From: Gracilaria vermiculophylla
Lineage: Eukaryota; Rhodophyta; Florideophyceae; Gracilariales; Gracilariaceae
DNA length: 64,000 nt
Assembly (NCBI GenBank): GCA_019155205.2
Contig: JAHNZQ020000308.1
Location: 2,907,866-2,971,865 of the forward strand
Direction: 5' to 3'
Of this stretch, positions 30,844 to 41,605 are shown piece after piece. The position numbers were made by a program, and so were the translations under genes. Position 1 is the first letter of the stretch, and each line of letters starts with the position of its first letter. Under the pieces are notes generated by a model. The model did not search any database. It was given only the letters and a program-made list of their open reading frames with translations, and was not told where the DNA came from.

Positions 30844-31729
30844 ATGACTTCTCCAGCCCAGGCGCCAACGTCTCCGTCCGATCCTGAGGTGTGTCCCACC
30901 TCCACCGGTGCGCCGTTCCGCCCAGGGCACCACTCCGACCATCTTGCCACGCAGGTCTTCGTGTCCTTCCATGACAGACACGTCAGTCTCCCGTGCCCCT
31001 GGTGGAGAGTCTTGTGACTCGCACGCCTCTTCCGTTACTGGCTCTGTTGCAGGACGTGGCTGCGCCTTCTGAGGTCGGAACGCAGCCTCCAGCCTCGATG
31101 TCGAGTCTTCCCGCAGTGGTTGCTGCGGTGACTTCTAGAGAAGAGGACGAGAATACTCTTATTCGGGCTGCTTACGCTCCGACGGCGCAATCTTGACAGC
31201 GGAGCGTCCCGGTGGCGGTTGTTCAACTTCGCCTGTGGAACGTTCCGGTTCCCGTACCGCCGTCACCTCCGATATCACCTACTCCATCCCTGGCCCGGCC
31301 GAACTCCCAGGCGGTTCTTGCAGAATCCTCTCGGGAGCGCCCTTCCCCAGCCGGTCCGTCGTCTACGACTCCTTACGTGGCCGTTGTTGTTCCGTCGACG
31401 GAGGTTGCTGCTTCTGTCTCATCCTCGGGCGGGTTTTCCTCTGGGATCTGGGTGCTGTGTTCCAGGAGTTGGTACAGGCGTGCCTGGTGATGGGCCGTCC
31501 TGCTCCGACTTCTCCTGTAGAGACTCTGCGCGAGACTCGCACCTAGGTCCTAGAACTCCATAAGGCCCGGGTGGACCGAGCCTCGATGGCGGCAATCAAG
31601 GAAAGCCTGGCGGAGTTCTTCGAAAGCCAAGCGCTAATGGCGAAACCTCGCCTCAAAGCGGAATATGCGACACGGTTCGGTGACCTGAAGGCGGAAGTGA
31701 CCCCGGTGATGGGAGTAAGTCCCCATTAG
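30844..31729 (+). pseudogene. antisense passenger frame in element 1 (internally deleted)
   Basis: Plus-strand frame, opposite to gag-pol. It starts ATGACTTCTCCAGCCCAG and aligns with the longer copy at 60999-62919. The N-terminal part (TSPSDPEVCPTS, FVSFHDRHVSLPCP) matches, then about 1 kb of the element 4 version is missing, and similarity resumes at VESLVTRTP. The proline-rich part and the C-terminal block (FQELVQAC, RPAPTSPVETLRE, KARVDRASMAAIKESLAEFF) follow. At least one stop and two frame changes break it. Function unknown; no domain recognised. Confidence 0.65.
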
Positions 31730-31809
31730 CGGGGGAATAAACGATCCCTGCGTTGGAGCAAAAACTCCGTGAACGGTAGTTGCAATACAAATGGGCCGTG
31801 CCCGAGCGC

Positions 31810-32181
31810 TTAGCGACACGAAGTGCCACCGCGGTGGCGTCTGTCAAGCGGGCAACGGCGTCCTGGAGGCGAAAAAGAGATCTCCAGGGGGGAATTGATA
31901 GCGGAGCCAAAAAAAAACTCCGGTCGGGGGCCCACTCCTACTTTCCTAAACGGAAAGACCTCTGCGGAGATGCCTTTTTGCTCCAGATTGGCTTGGTATA
32001 TTCTGATGAAGTTCACCGGGATGTGTCCTGAAGATTCTTCCTTGTCATCATTTGAGGTGTACCCGTACCAGCGGACGCGGTACAGTATCCCTGGAGGGGT
32101 TTGTCCGTGAGAGACGATATGGTCTACTGCGTACAGGATATCAACTTGAGGGGTCATGATGGCGTCTAGAGCTTCCACCAA
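31810..32181 (-). pseudogene. chromodomain, element 1
   Basis: The segment ILYAVDHIV...ILYRVRWYGYTSNDDKEES...IRIYQ follows the chromodomain pattern 'Y.V.WxGY..xxDTWEPxxxL', with the WEP region eroded. It lies just after the integrase C-terminal part, where chromoviruses carry it; the domain helps direct integration to modified histones. Confidence 0.7.
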
Positions 32182-32271
32182 TGGTTCACCAAAAGTTGTG
32201 ATGAGGTTTCCAGTATCCAGAGGCGTCGTCGCTCCTGAGGTGCGGAGATGAAGAATTTCCGCGCGTGGTCT

Positions 32272-33393
32272 CTAAGGTGAAGTAGCGGGCATTCCTAAAG
32301 GGCTGGGCGTCGAGATTTTCGGCACCCTATCACAAGAGACAATGTCTCGGAGCCCATTCATTTCAATGCTCAGAGTGTCCCTATGTGTATTCAGGACTTT
32401 GTAAGGTACTGAAGTGATCGGCGCCAACTTGCGCGTGACATCCCGTGGTTCGTCGAATGTCTGCCCAGGTTGGTCGCGGAAAACCTCGTCGCCGTCCTTC
32501 AGGTTAGGGCCTTCGTTCACCTTCAGCTCGAAATACTGTTTATATATCCTCTGCGAGGCGTTGAGTCTCTCCTTTACGAGGGAGAGTGCGTCTTCATATA
32601 GCCTAAAGATGAAGCGTTTTGCTTGAGCCGCTGTTGGTACCTGTGGCTCATCCGCTGGGTGTGGCGTGGTGCGTACCGCAATGACGGCACTAGGCGGGAT
32701 GCGCGAGAGCAACAGATTGAAAGGAGCGATTCCCGTGGAGTGGTGCACCTGCAGGTTGCATGCATACATGAGCAAGCCCATCTATGCGTCCCGATCTTTC
32801 GGGGGGTCCGTGAAGTAGTGTTTCAACCTTAAGGCGATGGCTCTGATAAACCTCTCCGCCTATCCGCAGGTCTGGGGGTGATAGGCAGTCATAAACAACT
32901 GCTTCATCCCCAGAATTCCGGAAATGGCACTTAATAGCTTCGCCGCGAACTGGAGCCCGTTGTTCGTAAGGAGATACAACTGTATTCCATACGGGTACGC
33001 CCAGTGATCCAGAAAGGTGTCGGCAATTACTGCTCCAGTGGTGCTCCAAAGAGGAGTGGTGCGCGTGATCTTCGAGAACCGGTCGGTGACCACTATGATA
33101 AATCGGAACCCTCGCTCCGTCTTGGGGAGAGGGCCCAAATTGTTCATGGCCACGACCTCCAAAGGTCCTGAAAACGGGAACAGAGTAAGGGGCCTCCGGT
33201 GTCTGCGGATATTCCCCCTATCGGCGGCGCACGAGTGGCACTTTCGCCACCGTTTGGAAGACGTCACTAGCCATGTTCGGCCAATATAAATCCCTCCACC
33301 AAGTGCAATACATGCGCAACCCAGGGCGTGCCCGGCGAGGCGAAGATAGTGGGATAGATACATCACCCTCGCCCGTATGCTCGCCAGGACCAC
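32272..33393 (-). pseudogene. integrase, element 1, catalytic Asp residues replaced
   Basis: The zinc-binding half is reduced to its CHSC part, followed by PLTLFPFSGPLEVVAMNNLGPLPKT and FIIVVTDRFSKITRTTPLW, the standard Ty3/gypsy core. The first catalytic Asp (usual VAMDxLGP) reads Asn (VAMNNLGP), and the second (usual SDNGxQF) reads TNNGLQF. YHPQT follows, then a stop, then the AERF block. The C-terminal part from 32781 (HHSTGIAPFNLLLSRIPPSA) matches 63978-63655 in element 4. Frame breaks lie between 32781 and 32860. Confidence 0.8.
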
Positions 33394-33699
33394 CTTCTAA
33401 AGAGCTCCGTCCGGAGGAGCGGGGCGTACTATTACACCGTCTCCGTCAACATTGAATGACCATGTTAGAATCCCTATGGTGGTGAGATAAGCCTTGCCGT
33501 ACGCATCTGTACTCTGCTTTTTCAGGAACTCCGCTATGGTGATGTGGAGAACTTCTTCCTTCTCCTCAACAAGGACCATCACCTCAGGAAGCCTACTAGA
33601 ACTGCCTCCAGGTTCATATAACTCCAAGCATTCTCCATCGGATCTTTCTTTACTGTCAGCGTCCTTGATGACTAGACACGTAATTTTGTCCTCCAAAGG

Positions 33700-34010
33700 T
33701 GTTATATCTTCTCCTTCGCTGGAGATTCGCAACAGCGCGTCCGCTGCCTAGTGTTTTATGCCAGGGCGGTGGACGATGTCAAAGCCGAACTCTAGGAGGC
33801 GTAGTCTCCACCTCTCCAGGCGGCCGAAAGCACCCGTCAAAGACAGTATCCACTTCAATGGTGGATGGTCCGTCCTCAAGATGAAACGCGAGTCTTCCAG
33901 GTACGGGCATAAAAGCAAAACCGCCAATAAGATGGCAAAACATTCGCGCTCCGAGGTGGAATAATTCCGTTTCGTAGGTGAGAGGCTGCGACGCCAATAT
34001 CCGATAGGTT
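33700..34010 (-). pseudogene. RNase H, element 1
   Basis: Read across frames on the minus strand: a RNYSTSERECFAIL block, then FILRTDHPPLKWILSLTG and RLRLLEFGFDIVHRPG, the usual Ty3/gypsy RNase H order. A CAG-to-TAG-type stop follows HRPGIKH. A linker of about 100 codons to the integrase follows at 33397-33732. Confidence 0.65.
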
Positions 34011-34913
34011 GAAGTCCACGTTCAGGTTGTTCCTGTAGGAGGGCACATCCGACCTGGTATTACAGGCGTCTGTGTCCAGCACCATTCGGCCGTTCCGCTT
34101 CGAAAGTACCGAGATTGGTGGCTCTACTAGTCTCCTTTTCAGGGTTTTAAAGGCTTCAAACTCCTCTTCCGTCAAGACAGCCAATTGCGTCGGCTTGTCC
34201 TTCTCCAAGAGGCGGTTTAACGGCGCCACAATGCGGAAACAATTCGGGATAAACCTAGGAAATACATTACACAACCCCAGGAAGGAGCGGATCTCCGTCT
34301 GGTTTATGGGAGGATGAGCTTTCTTGATGGCTTCTTGAGATATTGTGGAAACCTGCGGGCAGCCCAGTAGCACAACGTGCCTCCAGTAATCCACCGGCAA
34401 CTTGAAAAAGAAATACTTATACAGCTTCAAAAAGAGTCCAGCATCCTGCAGGAGTTCGAGCCGGTGCTTCACATGCATAAAGTGCTCCTCCACGCTGCAG
34501 GAGTATGTAACGACATCCTCAATATACACCAGGGCGTACTCCCATTTCACCTTTGACAAGATTATTTCCACCGCTCGTTGGAATGTAGCGAGTACATTCT
34601 TCACTCCAAATGGCCTCCTTAGGAATCTGAGAATTCCACAATGCGCGGTGAACATTATCTTATCCTTATGGGAGGCATCTATCTCCATCTGGCAGTAGCC
34701 ACTGTTGGTATCCAGCGTGAATAAAACGGACGCCTCACCTAAGGAGTCAATACATTCATCCATACGAGGAATTGGGTACAAATCGCGCACCGTCATCTCG
34801 TTGAGGCGTCTATAGTCAATACTAAACCTGAACGAGGTATCTATTTTCTTTATAAACACCACCAGAGAGGCACATTCGGAATTGAAGGCCTCAATAACGC
34901 CCTTGCCCAGCAT
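34011..34913 (-). pseudogene. reverse transcriptase, element 1
   Basis: Open for almost the whole domain. FRFSIDYRRLNEMTVRDLYP, PIPRMDECIDSLGEA, FTLDTNSGYCQMEI, FLRRPFGVKNVLATFQRAVE and WEYALVYIEDVVTYS correspond to RT motifs 1 to 5 of Ty3/gypsy. The catalytic box reads YIED instead of YxDD. SFLGLCNVFPRFIPN marks the thumb/connection part. Confidence 0.85.
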
Positions 34914-35258
34914 CCGGTGAACGTCATCGCCTTCGAAATCGCGCGCATGTGGTCAGGCTTTCCTCGGGAGTTGGTGTACCGGTTTCACATCAGGGCAGAG
35001 CTGAATCCGGTTAATGACCAGGCTAACCTGACCCAGACAACCAGACGACAGGACCTGATAGGCGGATATCATCTCCACTATCCTATGGCGATACTCTGCA
35101 AAATCTTCGCCAATTTGGAGCTTCTCCTGCCAGGTGGCAAGCTTCTCTTCCTCTGGAGTCTTTGATGTCGCTTCAGCCTCAATGGTGGCAATTGCATCGC
35201 GTTCCGCACAATGTTTCGTACGAGGAAGAGGAGCCAGTCCTGCAGGGGTGGGTAGTGT

Positions 35259-35814
35259 CTATCCTACGACAGATCCTTTGTGGAGCTGGAACGGCGACTC
35301 CTTCAGGTTGGCAAGCACGACCTGGAGGGTAATGTTGGGCACTACTTCCATAACGCCGTCTGCCATCATGGAGTGCTGCTTTTTCTTCAGATGTAAACTC
35401 CCCTGTCGGAATGAAAGGCCAGATGAAAAGGTCTGCAACCGAACCTCGGCATTACTCCTCGCCGGGAATTTGATTCTCTTCACCGCGCGGGGCATATTTG
35501 ACTGCGTCTCCCTTGAAAGATTACCCACGTGGCGCGCATTGCCGTCCTGTTTCAAAGATGCGTACACGATAAATACAGCGGCAGCTTCGTGAAACATTAC
35601 CTTCCGCAGGCGTGGGTATATTGCACGCACATACAGATCCGCAAAGTAAGTACCCAATATGCATTGTGCTGCCCAATTGGTTCCCACCAGATACCATATC
35701 TTCATTTGTAAGGATCCCAGCCTGTGAAAGAACTATAATATTTCGATGACGTTCGATGCTAGACACCACACATCGCACCACGTAGGGAGCTTGCCAGTCC
35801 TCAACGAGCCAAAA
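35259..35814 (-). pseudogene. aspartic protease region, element 1
   Basis: Decayed frames between the insertion point of element 2 and the RT. The NWAAQCILGTYFADLYVRAI segment resembles the second half of an LTR retrotransposon protease ('ILGxDFxxxxxxxID'). The DTG active-site part is not recognisable on this side of the nested insertion. Confidence 0.5.
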
Positions 35815-36156
35815 CGTAGTGCCCTGAGCTAATTTGCGCAACACATGAGCAAAGGACAATTATCATATGTGACTCAAGTGCGACCCACGAAACGGACTAC
35901 ATTAGGTCAATCACTATGGAGCCTACCGCGCCGTTCTGTCCTCCAGGACAGCGCACGACGTCCGGCGGCAGCCGCCGCCGGTGAGGCTCTGGCAGCAGCC
36001 GGCACGGCAGCAGCCCGCCGCTACAGTAGTATAAATAGTCCGTCTGGTCTCTCGCTCCGATAAACTCCGGGGCATCGATGATCCTCTGTCGATCAACCCT
36101 CTGGCATTTCGGTCAATCTCAGTCTCTCTGACTCCCTGATCCAGAAGCTCGTCACA
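35815..36156 (+). repeat. 5' LTR of element 2
   Basis: Aligned to 41606-41959 through TGTGACTCAAGTGCGACCCA, the GGCAGCCGCCGCCGG block, ACAGTAGTATAAATAGTCCG (TATA box TATAAATAG) and CGGGGCATCGATGATCCTCT. It begins CGTAG where the other copy has TGTAG. Confidence 0.85.
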
Positions 36157-36283
36157 GTGATGACTGACTGCCGCCTATGGGGAACGGAGTGGCGGTCAAC
36201 CGTGGCATCCTACAAGACCCTCCGGGTGGAATGAACGTGCACTCAACCGTAACGCCCGGTACGGCCCATCGGTTGGAACTAGC

Positions 36284-37340
36284 GTGATAATGACGTCAAA
36301 GTACGTCACTTGGGCGGAACCATCGTTTATCAAGTCCATTGGGTCTATCGAAGATCTACCTTGGAAGACGACCCAGCCCCCACGGCTACATTGGGCCGAG
36401 CACTTTGTCCAAAGGACGTACGGCCAAGCGAATGTCCTCGTCAGTGAACTATCCGATACTGACGCAGCTTGAGCCTGAAACACTCCGCGTCTTCCTTCCG
36501 TTGCTACGAAGCGTACGTCCGTGGGATGAAGGCTCGCGCAGCACAGCTGGCAGTCGAGAAATCCTCCACTGCGGAGCCCGGCCACCCTGTTGGCCTCTTT
36601 TTTTGCGCCAAAGTCGACCAGTTCGAATTCACAGTGGACTGTGGTTTGATCCCGAATTGCGCGTCGGTCGAGGCCATCTCGGACGAGTCCCTGCAGTCTT
36701 TTCTGGACTTTGAAGCCCAGGTGTCGCAGACCACCGTCACAGACTGCGACCTGGCCACGTTTGTCGAGTCCGTCCTGCACACGGACATGACTTTCAAGTC
36801 CGCTATGAGCCCGATGAAGCCCCTGTTAATGGAATACAAGTCTCTCCTCCGGACCAAACGCCTCAAGTGAATTACTGAAGAAGATCCGAAGGCCCCTATC
36901 GGTCACGTCCTCTCCGCCATCCGTTCCGCGCAAGTGCGAACGCGTTTATAACAAGAGCTCGGCTTTTCGCATATCGAAGTCAAGGGAAACTTCTAGGGCT
37001 CACGACGCACGCCATCGTGGTGTGAAAGGCCTTCGAGAAAGTAGATAACGGCCCCACACGGTTAAGCAAGTCCGACAGCAAGGGCGAAAAGACCAAGAAG
37101 GACACCGCCGGCAGCAGCCGCGTTGGCGGGTCGTCCAGCCAGGCTAGCACCAGGAAAGACCACAGGCTGGCAAAAGCGCGAAGAGGCCCCCGCCGTCTCT
37201 GTGTCCCCTGCCCAAGTGCAAAGTTAAAACCAAGGCCCACTGGTTCGCCGACTGCTCGGACTATTCGGACGACGAGAAGTGGCTGCACAGGGAGGAGCTT
37301 GCCGCCGTGAAGGCCCACGACGGTTCGTCTAAGTCCACCT
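36284..37340 (+). pseudogene. gag of element 2 with zinc knuckle
   Basis: Open frame 36469-36870 (capsid-like, with SFLDFEAQVSQTTVTDCDLA) and further frames down to about 37340. At about 37200-37260 the plus strand encodes CPLPKCKVKTKAHWFADCSD, a CX4CX6HX4C knuckle, which fixes the orientation and nucleocapsid identity. Frameshifts separate the parts. Confidence 0.6.
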
Positions 37341-37360
37341 AGTCATAGTCCGCGTCCACG

Positions 37361-37830
37361 TTGGTCAGCCGTCTCCAACAGCCGGCGAACGAGGACGCTA
37401 AGGACGACGCCAAAACTCCGTCATGCCGCATGACCGTCAAAGACCTGCGCGCGAGCCTTGACATTATCGGGCGCTGCGACGATGATACCAATGAGACCCT
37501 CGCATCCAAAGAGCTAGACGAGATGGCCGCACTCAAGCGCATTGGAAAGCTTGAGGCTATCGTGACAGTCCACCTCAAGTTCGCCCTCACGAAGAGAGGT
37601 GAAGTGGCACTGTTCCCCTTCTCTCGTGCATAGACGGTACCAAACACCGTCCTCCATCTGCCTGCTGGACGGATAGCGCTCAAGAACATCACTTTTCCCG
37701 TCGCAAATGAAGACGGCGCCATGACATGTGAGGACCTGCTACTTTACCTACCAGTCTTTCAGTACCTGCCTGTGAACATGTAGACCCTGCTCGAGGCGAA
37801 CATTTCCTCGCTTCACGGGACCCATTGAAG
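37361..37830 (+). pseudogene. protease region of element 2
   Basis: LRASLDIIGRCDDDTNETLASKEL continues into LEAIVTVHLKFALTKRGEVA and, after a stop, LHLPAGRIALKNITFPV and EDLLLYLPVFQYL. This is the order of an oomycete-type retroelement protease, with the D[TS]G active site eroded. Confidence 0.55.
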
Positions 37831-38077
37831 CCTCCCCGACCAAGCACCGTCAAAGATTGGCACATTTCAGTGGCTTATAACCACGCGCCTCAACAGGCAA
37901 TACAACGACGACACACGCCCCACGATCAATCGTCCAAGGGTCAACCACCACAATTTCAACTCCGAGGAAGACCCATTCCCGGACCTGACGCTGATGGACC
38001 CCATCGACGAAAACCAACAAAACGACATCTACAAGGCCGTTGCGGACATCGGAATTAAGGCCAAGTAGAACGGCCTA

Positions 38078-38905
38078 GTGGACACCTACAAGTCTAACCT
38101 CAACGGCATCCTGCGCGACCACATGTACATCTTCCATACGTCGTTCTCCGCAAATGCAACTGCCAGACTCCCGCCGTTCAAGATCGAGCTGAGGCCAGAC
38201 GGTAAGCCAGTCAAGGTCCTACTGCGCAAGTACTCCAAAGATCATAAAACGCTCATGCGCAAATGTGTTGAAGACCTCGTGGCCTACTGCATGGCGTACT
38301 CCAACCAGACCTTCAAATGGGTATGTGCGGCGCTGCTCGTCCCGAATCCTGGCGCGCTGTACCGCCTCACCGTGGACCTACAGCCGGTCAACATCTTCAC
38401 GGTTCGGCACCCCTTCTCAATGCCAAACCTCGAGAACGAAATCTTTAGCCTGTCGGACCCCGTGTACTTTGAGAATTTCAAAATGTCCAACGGGTATTGG
38501 CAGCCGTTGCTCGCTGTGCTGCCGCAAGAGCACCAGTCCTCTATCATACCAGACGGCATCTTCATATCGACGATGGGTCTCGCACGTAACGACCAGTGTT
38601 CGTAATCATTTATAGTCGTCCCTGGCGGGCATTATCCCGGAAGAGCCGCTGGCCAACATCCTCATCTTACCGGACGAAATCCTCCTTCAAGCCCCTACCG
38701 TCGAGAAGTTGCTAGCGTCCGTCCAATCTTTTTCCGAGTCTTGCGCCAAGTACAGCATCACGCTGCACCAGGTTAAGTGCATCTTCCTCACCAAGGATGT
38801 CCGCTGGTGTGATTGCGTCAAATCCGCCGACGAGATCCGCTACGACCCACATGGAAGCAACTTCCTGCTGTCTATGAAGCTGCACACCACGGGGGCACAA
38901 CTGCA
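38078..38905 (+). pseudogene. reverse transcriptase of element 2
   Basis: An open frame at 38078-38605 covers the fingers and palm (PPFKIELRPDGKPVKVLLRKY, then YRLTVDLQPVN, MPNLENEIFSLSD, MSNGYWQPLL, IPDGIFIST). After a break at about 38605, the ILILPDEILLQAPTVEKLLAS segment holds the position of the YxDD box, here PDE. ITLHQVKCIFLTKDVRWCD follows. Degenerate and inactive. Confidence 0.75.
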
Positions 38906-39550
38906 GTGATTTATCTTCGCCCTCCAGTAGAACAAGCAGACGATCCCCAATTTCACCGAGTTGGTGGCCCCGCTGCACGAGTTCATGGAGCGTGTCTACG
39001 GCCTCACCAACTAGCCGACAAAGCGCACCGTGAGCCGTGTCCTGTTTTTCTCCTGCGGCTGGGGCATGACCGAGCTGGACGCGTTCGAAGTCTGCATGAA
39101 AGCGCTGGCCAACCAGATCACGTTCGCGCATCGAGACACTACGCAACATCTCTGCGCGTACAGTCCGATTTAGCCTGTGCTAATATCATCAACCCAGCGC
39201 CCATGTCGGACGTCACGGCCCCTCACAGGGAGCAGTGCCATGCGTCTCAGTCGTTCCTGTCGGGCAGCTTCGAAAAGAAGCAGTTCGGCTGGTCCGTGCT
39301 GGATAAAGAGGCTTTTGCGGTTATGAACACTCTCGACCGCATGCACTGGCTCATCGCCACACCTTCACTTTGGGACCTCTAGACGGAGCACAATAACCTC
39401 ATCTTCCTCTTTGACGCCTTTGCCTTCGTCAGTAACATTTCTCAGTCTTTGCTCTGTTAAGTCCTTCATTAGGCTGTGAAGATGAGCGTGTACAGCTATA
39501 CTTGCCACCACATCAAGGGCGAAGAGAACGTCTGGACAGATCTCCTGGCC
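38906..39550 (+). pseudogene. RNase H region of element 2
   Basis: Across several stops the plus strand reads FLSGSFEKKQFGWSVLDKEA, FAVMNTLDRMHWLIATPS, then TEHNNLIFLFD and YSYTCHHIKGEENVWTDLLA, the end of a Ty3/gypsy RNase H. Confidence 0.7.
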
Positions 39551-39607
39551 CGTTGGTCCACTGTGCGGGCCCGTGTGCGATGCGTCGTGCGCATCCTGGA
39601 GCTCCCC

Positions 39608-39706
39608 TCGTCGTGCAACGATGACTTCGAGTGGCTTACCTCGTCGTGCGACGAGCACTTTGAGTGGCTTACCTCGTCGTGCAACAAAGACTTCGAGTGG
39701 CCTACA
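39608..39706 (+). repeat. three 33-bp tandem repeats in the element 2 linker
   Basis: Three head-to-tail units (39608-39640, 39641-39673, 39674-39706) begin TCGTCGTGC and encode SSCxxxFEWxT. They sit in frame between RNase H and integrase, where related elements carry a variable FxWPS-type linker. Confidence 0.85.
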
Positions 39707-39839
39707 TCGATGGCAATCGCTTCCATCCATGGGGACAACGCATCTGCCCGACAGAATGACCTGGTCCGCAACGACGTCATCTAGACCTACCCGGACGGCA
39801 AGATCTGGGTCCTCGAGGACGCCTCCGATTAGCAACTGT

Positions 39840-40876
39840 GACTGTAAATCGTCGCACACACTGGCCCTGCTGTTCATGGTGATCGCGACGCAATGGAGTG
39901 CGCCCTTAGCTCCAAGTACAGCAGGTCGACCATGATGGACGACGTCTGGATCTTTCTGCGTGCATGCATTCACTTTCTATCTACCCTTGAAGGGGAGATG
40001 ATACCACTCCCATTGTGGCCAGCAGTGCACGGGACGAAGCCTAACGATCTCGTGCTGGTTAATGGAGGTCAGCGGGGCAAAGGGAAAGTTGAGGGGATGC
40101 AAAAGGAAGTTCGCCAGCTCTGGCTTGGATCTACTTGGAGGTGCCTCGAGGCTACCTTATATAGTGGAAAACGTGCGCCAACTCGATCCGAGTGGAATGT
40201 ACACTACAATTCAGGGACAATCAAGACTACCAATCATATTAAAGCAATTCATAAGTGTCTTACCCACAATGTTACCCACAATTCAATATGGCTGACAACA
40301 ACAAAGCACAACAAGGCACAAGTGATGCACAACAAGGCAAAACCTTTACGTACACTCATGAGAGCATGACAGTGCACAAGTTCACGGATCCCGGGTTCAC
40401 CATAATCCGGTTCCATACACAAGGAGCCATATGTGTCAGGAACAGCAATACGCTGCGACAGCAGGGACAGTAGCTCATTCCTTCTAACACTGGTCGACAA
40501 AATCGACCTCAAGCCCAGCAACAGCGGCTACAAGTACATCTTGATGCTGCGCGAAGACCATTCGGACTACAAATGGTTCCTCTGCTTTCCGAAAATGGAC
40601 GGAGAGAACGCCGCTCATGCCATCATCGACTGGTGTGCAGCGAACGGCGTGCCCGCTGGCCTGATTTCCGATTTTCCGACGCATTTCAAGTACGAAACAG
40701 TTCGTCTTGAATGCAGAGGTCTAAGGACACCGCCGCACTTCTCCCTGTCCCATTATCCGTGGACAAACGGTGCTGTGCAACGCCTAGGCCGCGAGCCCCC
40801 TCTTGTCTTACGGTTACTCATCTCGGAGTTTCAGATGGATCACAAGGAATGGCCCGGTCCCATCCACATTGTCTAG
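39840..40876 (+). pseudogene. integrase of element 2, split by a solo LTR
   Basis: Before the insertion: FLRACIHFLSTLEGEMIPLP and HGTKPNDLV, the part just before the catalytic core. After it (from about 40500): SGYKYILMLREDHSDYKWFL, IIDWCAANGVPAGLISDFP, THFKYE and WTNGAVQRLGRE. The second Asp (SDFPTHF) is kept, and the Glu position reads Gln (VQR for VER). The first Asp segment is lost at the solo LTR insertion. Confidence 0.75.
40060..40499 (+). mobile_element. solo LTR inside element 2, CTGGT duplications
   Basis: A 440-bp insertion begins TAATGGAGGTCAGCGG and ends CTTCTAACA. It is flanked by CTGGT at 40055-40059 and 40500-40504 and lies exactly within the integrase reading frame. It contains CCTTATATAG as a TATA box. 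A related copy in the opposite orientation lies at about 46840-47219. There is no coding content, so it is probably a solo LTR left by recombination. The parent element is not in the window. Confidence 0.85.
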
Positions 40877-41153
40877 TCGGTCCTCAACACTTCTGCCTCC
40901 CCACACATGGGCAAAATCTGTCCAAGTACGGCCTTCATGGGTTGAGACCCCGCCCCACCGGTATTCACGTTCCTTCGCTCCGCCACGGACACACCAGTCT
41001 CCGTCACTGAGTCTCAGTGCGAGTCTGCATTGAACATTGAGGCGCCGGTGAAACTGTGCGCAGACCGAAACCCACGCGTACAGTCGGACGTGGCCAAGCC
41101 CTGGGCGCAGGAGCAAGCCGCAACGTCCAAAGAGCAGTTGCCGAACTCCACTG

Positions 41154-41605
41154 GTGACGACTCTGTCCTTGTGGCCCGCTCAGACTTTCACACTGGTGAA
41201 AAGCTCTGTCTCCGCTAGCGCAATCCACGTCAAGTCCGCCAGGCCCTCAGCGACTACGTTTACCAAGTCGAATACCTTTCAAATGGCCAATTGGACTACA
41301 TTCTGCATCTGGACTCAAGCTCTTTCGAGACAGCAAGATCGACAAAGTTGCGATCATTTTGCATATCTTGCAGTTCAAAACGGGCATACTCGTCTTTCTA
41401 CTACTCGGTCTCAAAGATTGCCACAATATTCTTCACATATGCATCCGCTAGGAGGAAATCGGCGAAGCCGAAAACACCCTGGAGCCCATTGCTCGCGTCT
41501 GCGAAGACGTCCTGCACCTCTTCGACAAGCTGCTCAAGCACGTGTTCACTCCGATCGACCCCGCCACTCGGGCTCATGACGATGTCGACCAATGAAAGAG
41601 GTAAT
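41154..41605 (+). pseudogene. integrase tail and chromodomain-like end of element 2
   Basis: From about 41219 the frame reads PRQVRQALSDYVYQVEYLSN and later IGEAENTLEPIARVCEDVLH before LFDKLLKHV. This resembles the end of a chromodomain ('ENSWEP...ED'). Stops interrupt it. Confidence 0.45.
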
